NCBI RefSeq assembly: GCF_014207255.1
Contig: NZ_JACHCZ010000007.1
Location: 1 to 64,000, forward strand
Source of the DNA: Pseudomonas sp. JAI120
GTDB taxonomy: Bacteria > Pseudomonadota > Gammaproteobacteria > Pseudomonadales > Pseudomonadaceae
Length of the DNA: 64,000 nt
Direction of reading: 5' to 3'
Each line of letters starts with the position of its first letter. Within the stretch, counting starts at the first letter, position 1. A model generated the notes under the pieces. The model saw only the letters and a list, made by a program, of their open reading frames with translations. It was not told the DNA's origin and did no database searches. Made by a program: the position numbers and the translations under genes. This document shows, one piece after another, positions 28,839 through 35,685 of the stretch.

Positions 28839-30167
28839 ATGGCTAAGCAAGGTGCTCTCTCAGCGCTCGGCAAAGGCGGTATGTCTGAACTTTGGGCTCG
28901 TCTGCGTTTTCTGTTCCTGGCGATTATCGTCTACCGAATAGGCGCACACATCCCGGTTCCAGGTATCAACCCGGACCGACTCGCAGACCTGTTTCGACAG
29001 AATGAGGGGACCATTCTTAGCTTGTTCAACATGTTTTCTGGCGGCGCGCTGGAACGGATGAGCATTTTTGCACTGGGGATCATGCCGTACATCTCGGCAT
29101 CGATCATCATGCAACTGATGACCGCCGTCAGCCCGCAGCTGGAGCAGTTGAAGAAGGAAGGTGAAGCTGGCCGTCGCAAGATTAGCCAGTACACCCGCTA
29201 CGGCACTGTCATCCTCGCCCTGGTTCAAGCTATCGGCATGTCCGTTGGCTTGGCGGGGCAGGGTGTTGCGTTCACTGGTGACTTTGGCTTCCATTTCGTC
29301 GCGGTATCCACTTTTGTGGCTGGTGCGATGTTCATGATGTGGCTGGGTGAGCAGATTACTGAGCGTGGTGTTGGTAACGGTATCTCGATGTTGATTTTCG
29401 CAGGTATCGTCGCCGGTCTTCCGAGAGCAATCGGGCAGTCTTTCGAGTCTGCGCGTCAGGGTGATATCAATATCTTTGCCCTGGTTGCCATCGGTTTGCT
29501 GGCAGTAGCGATTATCGGTTTTGTGGTGTTCATTGAGCGTGGCCAGCGTCGTATTGCTGTTCACTACGCCAAGCGTCAGCAGGGCCGTAAGGTTTTTGCT
29601 GCGCAGACCAGCCACTTGCCGCTGAAAGTGAATATGGCCGGTGTTATTCCGGCAATTTTCGCGAGCAGCATTTTGCTGTTTCCGGCTTCGTTGGGTACCT
29701 GGTTTGGTCAGTCTGAAAATATGGGCTGGCTGCAGGACCTCTCTCAGTCGATCGCTCCTGGTCAGCCGTTGAATATTCTGCTGTTTAGTGCAGGGATTAT
29801 TTTCTTCTGCTTCTTCTATACGGCGTTGATGTTCAATCCGAAAGACGTAGCGGAAAACCTGAAGAAGTCCGGTGCCTTTATTCCGGGTATTCGTCCAGGT
29901 GAGCAGTCTGCACGCTACATTGATGGCGTTCTGACTCGTTTGACCCTGTTCGGTGCTCTATATATGACGGCCGTGTGCTTGTTGCCCCAGTTCCTGGTGG
30001 TTGCAGCAAACGTTCCGTTCTACCTTGGCGGGACCTCGTTGCTGATCGTGGTCGTGGTTGTGATGGACTTCATGTCCCAAGTACAATCGCACCTCGTTTC
30101 GCACCAGTACGAATCCCTGATGAAGAAAGCCAACCTGAAGGGTTACGGCAGCGGCATGTTGCGCTGA
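28839..30167 (+). CDS. secY: preprotein translocase subunit SecY
   Basis: SecY (442 residues) is the channel of the Sec translocon in the inner membrane. About ten hydrophobic segments are seen, starting FLFLAIIVYRIGAHIPVPG. Family signatures are GINPDRLADLF, the MPYISASIIMQL segment and LNILLFSAGIIFFCFFYTA. Start is immediately after the rplO stop (TAAATG), suggesting coupling. It works with SecE at 3058. Confidence 0.97.
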   Translation: MAKQGALSALGKGGMSELWARLRFLFLAIIVYRIGAHIPVPGINPDRLADLFRQNEGTILSLFNMFSGGALERMSIFALGIMPYISASIIMQLMTAVSPQLEQLKKEGEAGRRKISQYTRYGTVILALVQAIGMSVGLAGQGVAFTGDFGFHFVAVSTFVAGAMFMMWLGEQITERGVGNGISMLIFAGIVAGLPRAIGQSFESARQGDINIFALVAIGLLAVAIIGFVVFIERGQRRIAVHYAKRQQGRKVFAAQTSHLPLKVNMAGVIPAIFASSILLFPASLGTWFGQSENMGWLQDLSQSIAPGQPLNILLFSAGIIFFCFFYTALMFNPKDVAENLKKSGAFIPGIRPGEQSARYIDGVLTRLTLFGALYMTAVCLLPQFLVVAANVPFYLGGTSLLIVVVVVMDFMSQVQSHLVSHQYESLMKKANLKGYGSGMLR

Positions 30168-30194
30168 GTACCCATAAGGTTCGAGGAGTTGGTG

Positions 30195-30311
30195 ATGAAA
30201 GTTCGTGCATCGGTGAAAAAGCTGTGCCGTAACTGCAAGATTATTCGCCGCGAAGGTGTTGTTCGAGTAATTTGCAGCGCGGAACCGCGTCACAAACAGC
30301 GCCAAGGCTGA
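30195..30311 (+). CDS. rpmJ: 50S ribosomal protein L36, zinc-binding type
   Basis: A 38-residue protein [20 protein letters not shown] ending RHKQRQG. Cys11, Cys14, Cys27 and His33 form the zinc ribbon of the C+ type. Such zinc-dependent copies often have a zinc-free paralogue induced under zinc starvation elsewhere in the genome; none is in this window. GAGG precedes the ATG. It closes the spc operon. Confidence 0.95.
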
Positions 30312-30328
30312 GTGTGATCCGCTTGAAG

Positions 30329-30352
30329 CCCGGCAGCTAGTGCGCTGCCGGG
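30329..30352 (+). terminator. stem-loop at the spc-alpha operon border
   Basis: CCCGGCAGC (30329-30337) pairs perfectly with GCTGCCGGG (30344-30352) over a six-base loop. Only a weak T-rich tail (TTGATTATTTGTT) follows, so termination may be partial. Confidence 0.65.
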
Positions 30353-30381
30353 TTGATTATTTGTTATTACAGCGATATTAT
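30353..30381 (+). promoter_or_regulatory. putative promoter of the alpha operon
   Basis: TTGATT (30353-30358) and TATTAT (30376-30381) are spaced by 17 bases, directly after the stem-loop and 60 bases before rpsM. Confidence 0.55.
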
Positions 30382-30440
30382 CTCGCGCCCTATTTCTTGG
30401 CTTCCGGGGCGTAGGTAGCTGTCAATTGGAGTCCCACTGA

Positions 30441-30797
30441 ATGGCCCGTATTGCAGGCGTTAACATTCCAGATAACAAGCACACTGTTATCTCGCTGACC
30501 TACATCTATGGTGTTGGTCGCACTACTGCGCAGAAGATTTGCGCGGTTGCTGGGGTAAACCCAGCCGCTAAGATCAAGGATCTGAGCGACGAGCAGATTG
30601 AATTGCTGCGTGGCGAAGTGGCGAAGTTCACCACTGAAGGTGACCTGCGTCGCGAAATCAACATGAAAATCAAGCGTTTGATGGACCTCGGTTGCTATCG
30701 CGGTCTGCGTCATCGTCGTGGTCTTCCAGTACGCGGTCAGCGTACCAAGACTAACGCGCGTACCCGTAAAGGTCCGCGTAAGCCGATCCGCAAGTAA
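30441..30797 (+). CDS. rpsM: 30S ribosomal protein S13
   Basis: S13 (118 residues) bridges the head to the 50S subunit. It starts ARIAGVNIPDNKHTVISL, and the basic tail RGQRTKTNARTRKGPRKPIRK contacts P-site tRNA. First gene of the alpha operon (rpsM-rpsK-rpsD-rpoA-rplQ). In E. coli S4 represses translation at this leader. Confidence 0.96.
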   Translation: MARIAGVNIPDNKHTVISLTYIYGVGRTTAQKICAVAGVNPAAKIKDLSDEQIELLRGEVAKFTTEGDLRREINMKIKRLMDLGCYRGLRHRRGLPVRGQRTKTNARTRKGPRKPIRK

Positions 30798-30827
30798 TCG
30801 CCCCAGCGAATCGACAGGAAAATTATC

Positions 30828-31217
30828 ATGGCAAAACCTGCTGCTCGTCCTCGTAAAAAAGTTAAAAAGACAGTGGTTGATGGCATCGCCCACATCCATG
30901 CATCTTTTAACAACACCATCGTGACCATCACCGACCGTCAAGGTAACGCGCTTTCTTGGGCTACCTCCGGTGGTTCGGGTTTCCGCGGTTCCCGCAAGTC
31001 CACCCCGTTTGCTGCTCAAGTAGCTGCTGAACGTGCTGGTCAAGCTGCGCTGGAATATGGCCTGAAAAACCTCGACGTTAACGTCAAGGGTCCAGGTCCA
31101 GGTCGTGAGTCTGCTGTCCGTGCTTTGAACGGCTGTGGCTATAAGATCGCCAGCATCACCGACGTGACGCCAATCCCGCACAACGGGTGCCGTCCGCCGA
31201 AGAAGCGCCGCGTGTAA
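30828..31217 (+). CDS. rpsK: 30S ribosomal protein S11
   Basis: S11 (129 residues) lies on the platform close to the mRNA exit. HASFNNTIVTITDRQGNAL and GPGPGRESAVRALN are the family motifs, and the C terminus ends RPPKKRRV. Confidence 0.96.
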   Translation: MAKPAARPRKKVKKTVVDGIAHIHASFNNTIVTITDRQGNALSWATSGGSGFRGSRKSTPFAAQVAAERAGQAALEYGLKNLDVNVKGPGPGRESAVRALNGCGYKIASITDVTPIPHNGCRPPKKRRV

Positions 31218-31235
31218 TCCAGGAGATTGTAAAGA

Positions 31236-31856
31236 ATGGCTCGTTACATTGGTCCAAAATGCAAACTCGCTCGTCGCGAAGGCACCGATCTCTTCCTGAA
31301 GAGCGGCGTGCGCGCGATCGAATCGAAGTGCAACATTGAAGCAGCACCTGGTATCCACGGCCAACGCCGCGGTCGCCAGTCCGATTACGGCACCCAACTG
31401 CGTGAAAAGCAGAAGGTCCGTCGTATCTACGGCGTTCTCGAGCGTCAGTTCAGCGGCTACTACAAAGAAGCTGCTGGCAAGAAAGGTGCAACCGGTGAAA
31501 ACCTGCTGCAACTGCTCGAATGCCGTCTGGACAACGTTGTATACCGTATGGGCTTTGGTTCGACTCGTGCCGAATCCCGTCAGCTGGTATCGCACAAGTC
31601 GATCAGCGTTAACGGTCAGACCGTAAACGTTCCGTCCTACCAGGTTCGTGCTGGTGACGTGGTCGCAGTTCGCGAGAAAGCAAAAAACCAACTTCGCATT
31701 GTCCAAGCTCTCGATCTGTGTGCCCAACGTGGCCGCGTAGAATGGGTAGAAGTAGACACTGAGAAGAAGTCGGGCGTTTTCAAGAACGTTCCTGCTCGCA
31801 GTGATCTGTCCGCCGACATCAACGAAAGCCTGATTGTCGAGCTCTACTCCAAGTAA
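31236..31856 (+). CDS. rpsD: 30S ribosomal protein S4
   Basis: S4 (206 residues) starts 30S body assembly and limits decoding errors. The S4 RNA-binding domain (about 95-155) contains LVSHKSISVNGQTVNVPSYQV. The N terminus has no CxxC zinc pairs. In E. coli S4 is the repressor of this operon. AGGAG lies upstream. Confidence 0.96.
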   Translation: MARYIGPKCKLARREGTDLFLKSGVRAIESKCNIEAAPGIHGQRRGRQSDYGTQLREKQKVRRIYGVLERQFSGYYKEAAGKKGATGENLLQLLECRLDNVVYRMGFGSTRAESRQLVSHKSISVNGQTVNVPSYQVRAGDVVAVREKAKNQLRIVQALDLCAQRGRVEWVEVDTEKKSGVFKNVPARSDLSADINESLIVELYSK

Positions 31857-31878
31857 GGGCTAGAAAATAGGTGCATCC

Positions 31879-32880
31879 ATGCAGATTTCGGTAAATGAGT
31901 TCCTGACACCCCGCCACATTGATGTGCAGGTTGTCAGTCCAACCCGCGCCAAGATCACTCTCGAGCCTCTCGAGCGTGGTTTTGGCCACACCCTGGGCAA
32001 CGCGCTGCGCCGCATCCTGTTGTCCTCAATGCCCGGCTGTGCAGTAGTCGAGGCCGAGATTGACGGTGTGCTCCACGAGTACAGCGCCATCGAAGGTGTA
32101 CAGGAAGACGTAATTGAAATCCTGTTGAACCTTAAAGGTCTGGCTATCAAGCTGCACGGCCGTGACGAAGTTACGCTGACCTTGTCGAAGAAGGGTTCGG
32201 GGGTGGTTACCGCTGCCGATATTCAGCTGGATCATGATGTCGAGATCGTTAACCCCGATCACGTAATCGCTAACCTGGCGTCTAACGGCGCCCTGAACAT
32301 GAAGCTCACCGTAGCTCGTGGTCGTGGTTATGAACCGGCCGACTCGCGTCAGAGCGATGAAGACGAAAGCCGCAGCATTGGTCGCTTGCAGCTTGACTCT
32401 TCGTTCAGCCCGGTTCGCCGTATCGCATACGTGGTGGAAAACGCCCGTGTCGAGCAGCGTACTAACCTGGACAAGCTGGTTATTGATCTGGAAACCAACG
32501 GTACTCTGGATCCTGAAGAGGCTATCCGCCGCGCTGCAACCATTCTGCAACAGCAGTTGGCTGCGTTCGTCGACCTCAAAGGTGACAGCGAACCAGTGGT
32601 AATCGAGCAGGAAGACGAGATCGATCCGATCCTGCTTCGCCCGGTTGACGATCTGGAACTGACTGTACGTTCGGCTAACTGCCTTAAGGCGGAAAACATT
32701 TACTACATCGGCGACCTGATTCAGCGTACCGAAGTAGAACTGTTGAAGACTCCGAACCTGGGCAAGAAATCCTTGACTGAAATCAAGGACGTTCTGGCCT
32801 CCCGCGGTCTGTCCCTCGGCATGCGCCTCGACAACTGGCCGCCTGCAAGTCTTAAGAAGGACGACAAGGCGACTGCCTGA
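31879..32880 (+). CDS. rpoA: DNA-directed RNA polymerase subunit alpha
   Basis: Alpha (333 residues) nucleates polymerase assembly as a dimer. The N-terminal domain includes LEPLERGFGHTLGNALRRIL. The C-terminal domain (about 250-325) has ELTVRSANCLKAENIYYIGDL and the helix that binds UP elements and activators. It lies between rpsD and rplQ, as in E. coli. Confidence 0.97.
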   Translation: MQISVNEFLTPRHIDVQVVSPTRAKITLEPLERGFGHTLGNALRRILLSSMPGCAVVEAEIDGVLHEYSAIEGVQEDVIEILLNLKGLAIKLHGRDEVTLTLSKKGSGVVTAADIQLDHDVEIVNPDHVIANLASNGALNMKLTVARGRGYEPADSRQSDEDESRSIGRLQLDSSFSPVRRIAYVVENARVEQRTNLDKLVIDLETNGTLDPEEAIRRAATILQQQLAAFVDLKGDSEPVVIEQEDEIDPILLRPVDDLELTVRSANCLKAENIYYIGDLIQRTEVELLKTPNLGKKSLTEIKDVLASRGLSLGMRLDNWPPASLKKDDKATA

Positions 32881-32921
32881 TCGTCGTAATCACCGAACGT
32901 GAGTTTGGTAAGGAATGAACC

Positions 32922-33308
32922 ATGCGTCATCGTAAAAGTGGTCGTCACCTGAGCCGTACCAGCTCGCACCGCAAGGCCATGTTTCAAAACATGGCGGTGT
33001 CGCTGTTCGAGCACGAGCTGATCAAAACTACACTGCCGAAAGCTAAAGAACTGCGTCGCGTTGCTGAGCCGCTGATCACTTTGGCCAAGACAGACAGCCT
33101 GGCTAACCGCCGTCTGGCTTTCGACCGTACTCGTTCGAAAGCTATCGTTGGTAAGCTCTTCAACGACCTGGGCAAGCGTTACGCTACCCGTGAGGGTGGC
33201 TACCTGCGCATCCTCAAGTGCGGTTTCCGCGCTGGCGACAACGCGCCTATGGCGTACGTCGAGTTGGTTGATCGTGCTACTGCTGGCGAAGCTGTAAGCG
33301 CCGAGTAA
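32922..33308 (+). CDS. rplQ: 50S ribosomal protein L17
   Basis: L17 (128 residues) sits near the tunnel exit. It begins [20 protein letters not shown], and [20 protein letters not shown] is near the end. Last gene of the long ribosomal run; a strong terminator follows. Confidence 0.96.
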
Positions 33309-33328
33309 GACGACAAGCTGTAACTAAG

Positions 33329-33354
33329 AACCGGGCCCAGTGCCCGGTTTTTTG
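33329..33354 (+). terminator. rho-independent terminator of the alpha operon
   Basis: AACCGGGC (33329-33336), a five-base loop and GCCCGGTT (33342-33349) are followed by TTTTT. The following 200 bases to katA are AT-rich around 33440-33480 and should hold the katA control region, but I could not fix a promoter. Confidence 0.93.
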
Positions 33355-33551
33355 TGGGTGTAGCAAAAGCGATCTATATTTTTCAGGTCGCTGCCGACTT
33401 TCCTAAGCTCCCAATTTTGTACTGGTGGTTGGTTAGTTATTCTCTATCAAAGACCATGATTTAATAAATTTGATGGTGTCATCTTGATCGGCAATACTTC
33501 CTCCAGGCCGATTAGCCGGCAGTTCCAAGTCCGACCTGAGGAAAATTGAGC

Positions 33552-35000
33552 ATGAGCCAGAATAAAATCCTTACCACCGCCAGCGGCGCTCCCGTTGCGG
33601 ACAACCAGAATTCCCGTTCAGCCGGCCCGCGCGGCCCGCTGCTTCTTGACGATTTTCACCTGATCGAGAAGCTTGCCCATTTCAACCGCGAAAACATCCC
33701 TGAGCGTCGCGTGCACGCCAAGGGGTCGGGTGCCTACGGTACCTTCACGGTCACCCGAGACATTACCCAGTACACCAGCGCCAAATTGTTCGAGTCCGTT
33801 GGTAAGCAAACTCCAACGTTCCTGCGTTTCTCCACTGTGGGTGGTGAGCGTGGTTCGGCAGACACTGAGCGCGATCCCCGTGGTTTTGCCTTGAAGTTCT
33901 ACACCGAAGAAGGCAATTGGGACATCGTGGGTAACAACACGCCGGTGTTCTTCATACGCGATCCGCTGAAATTCCCAGATTTCATCCATACTCAGAAGCG
34001 CTTGCCGCAAAGTAACCTGAAAAGCGCGCAAATGATGTGGGACTTCTGGTCGCACTCTCCCGAAGCGCTGCATCAGGTCACCATTCTGTTTTCGGACCGT
34101 GGCATTCCCGATGGCTACCGTCATATGCACGGCTTTGGTAGCCACACCTACAGCTTGATTAACGCCAACGGCGAGCGGCACTGGGTGAAGTGGCACTACA
34201 AGACCAAGCAAGGTATCAAGAACCTGGCGCCGGCTGAGGCTGCACGCTTGGCCGGTATCGATCCTGATTATGCCCAGCGTGATCTGTTTGGTGCGATCGA
34301 GCGTGGTGACTTCCCGAAATGGCGGGTTTGCATCCAGATCATGACCGAAGCCCAAGCTAATGCTCATTACGAGAATCCGTTTGATGTGACCAAAACCTGG
34401 TCGCAGAAAGAGTTTCCGTTGATTGAAGTGGGCGAGTTGGAGCTTAACCGTAACCCGCAGAACTACTTCGCTGAAGTGGAGCAGGCAGCATTCGGTCCAA
34501 GCAACATGGTTCCAGGTGTTGGCTTATCGCCAGACCGCATGCTGCAAGGCCGCGTATTCGCTTACGCAGATGCTCACCGCTACCGAGTGGGTACCAACCA
34601 CCAGCAACTGCCGGTGAACGCTGCACGCAGCCCGGTGAACAGCTACCAGCGTGATGGCTCGATGGCATTTGGCAGCAATGGTGGTGCGACTCCGAACTAC
34701 GAACCGAACAGCTACGCCGAAGCACCAAAGCAAGCGCCTCAGTACGCCGAGCCAGCGTTGGCTTTGAGCGGTGCAGCTGATCGTTACGATCACCGTGAAG
34801 ACACCGACTACTACAGCCATGCCGGTGCGCTGTTCCGCCTGATGAGCGATGAGCAGAAGACATTGCTCACCAGCAACATCGCGGGGGCAATGGGCGGAGT
34901 TTCCAGTGATGTGGTCCAGCGTCAATTGCAGCACTTCTATAAGGCAGATCCTGCTTATGGAGAAGCAATCGCAAAGGCACTGGGTGTATCGCTTAACTGA
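33552..35000 (+). CDS. katA: catalase KatA (monofunctional haem catalase, small-subunit type)
   Basis: The 482-residue enzyme breaks hydrogen peroxide into water and oxygen. The distal haem residues are His55 (RRVHAKGSGAYG) and Asn128 (VGNNTPVFF). The proximal haem ligand is Tyr338 (RVFAYADAHRYR). Length equals P. aeruginosa KatA, a clade 3 catalase, with no large C-terminal flavodoxin-like domain and no signal peptide. ATG 33552 is preferred to TTG 33546. ftnA follows, as in P. aeruginosa, where peroxide defence and iron storage are neighbours. A terminator separates the two. Confidence 0.95.
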   Translation: MSQNKILTTASGAPVADNQNSRSAGPRGPLLLDDFHLIEKLAHFNRENIPERRVHAKGSGAYGTFTVTRDITQYTSAKLFESVGKQTPTFLRFSTVGGERGSADTERDPRGFALKFYTEEGNWDIVGNNTPVFFIRDPLKFPDFIHTQKRLPQSNLKSAQMMWDFWSHSPEALHQVTILFSDRGIPDGYRHMHGFGSHTYSLINANGERHWVKWHYKTKQGIKNLAPAEAARLAGIDPDYAQRDLFGAIERGDFPKWRVCIQIMTEAQANAHYENPFDVTKTWSQKEFPLIEVGELELNRNPQNYFAEVEQAAFGPSNMVPGVGLSPDRMLQGRVFAYADAHRYRVGTNHQQLPVNAARSPVNSYQRDGSMAFGSNGGATPNYEPNSYAEAPKQAPQYAEPALALSGAADRYDHREDTDYYSHAGALFRLMSDEQKTLLTSNIAGAMGGVSSDVVQRQLQHFYKADPAYGEAIAKALGVSLN

Positions 35001-35017
35001 CTCTAAACGATAAGCAG

Positions 35018-35043
35018 AACCGCCCTCATTTGGGCGGTTTTTG
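35018..35043 (+). terminator. rho-independent terminator of katA
   Basis: AACCGCCC (35018-35025), TCATTT and GGGCGGTT (35032-35039) are followed by TTTT. ftnA therefore probably has its own promoter within 35044-35155. Confidence 0.93.
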
Positions 35044-35155
35044 CGTTATTTCAGCTACTTTTCTCCGGAAATCTTCACTTTTCTGCCGTTAGTCCAGTGA
35101 CCTCCGAGTCATCATGGTTCAAACTACAGACTTTCAAGCAGGGAGATGTAGAGCG

Positions 35156-35620
35156 ATGCAAGGTCACCCCGACGTAATCGATTACCTCAACACGTTGCTG
35201 ACGGGCGAACTGGCCGCTCGTGACCAATATTTCATCCATTCGCGTATGTACGAAGACTGGGGTTTTACCGAACTCTACGAGCGTATCAACCACGAAATGG
35301 AAGAAGAGGCACAGCACGCCGATGCACTGATGCGCCGTATCCTGATGCTCGAAGGCACGCCACGTATGCGTCCCGACGACCTGGACGTGGGCACCAGCGT
35401 ACCTGATATGCTCGCAGCCGATCTTCGCCTTGAATACAAAGTGCGTGCCGCGCTCTGCAAGGGCATCGAACTCTGCGAGCAGCACAGCGACTTCGTCACG
35501 CGGGAAATCCTGCGCGTGCAGTTGAACGATACCGAAGAAGATCACACCTACTGGCTGGAAAAGCAGCTGGGCCTGATCAAGTTGGTGGGGCTGGAGAATT
35601 ACCTGCAATCGCAGTTCTGA
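35156..35620 (+). CDS. ftnA: bacterial ferritin FtnA (often annotated bacterioferritin BfrA)
   Basis: This 154-residue four-helix protein stores iron in a 24-mer cage. Ferroxidase ligands are visible as Glu18 (TGELAARDQYF), Glu51 and His54 (EEEAQHAD), with further acidic and His residues in the second half (TEEDHTYW). Position 52 is Ala, not the Met that binds haem in true bacterioferritins. The P. aeruginosa orthologue was shown to be a haem-free ferritin and renamed FtnA. The start at 35156 gives the conserved MQGHPDVIDYLN; an in-frame ATG at 35114 would add an unconserved leader. Confidence 0.92.
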   Translation: MQGHPDVIDYLNTLLTGELAARDQYFIHSRMYEDWGFTELYERINHEMEEEAQHADALMRRILMLEGTPRMRPDDLDVGTSVPDMLAADLRLEYKVRAALCKGIELCEQHSDFVTREILRVQLNDTEEDHTYWLEKQLGLIKLVGLENYLQSQF

Positions 35621-35633
35621 TTTCCGGCTACAA

Positions 35634-35673
35634 AAAAGCCCCTGTCACCTCAGCAGTGACAGGGGCTTTTTAT
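35634..35673. terminator. bidirectional terminator between ftnA and uvrA
   Basis: AAAAGCCCCTGTCA (35634-35647) pairs perfectly with TGACAGGGGCTTTT (35657-35670). A-run and T-run flanks let it serve the convergent ftnA (+) and uvrA (-). Confidence 0.94.
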
Positions 35674-35685
35674 TGAGCCTTGATA

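Noticed and set aside
33446..33474. Inverted repeat ATCAAA-N17-TTTGAT upstream of katA
   Set aside because: Arms are only six bases and lie in AT-rich DNA. The spacing does not fit the OxyR pattern I know, so no operator is called.
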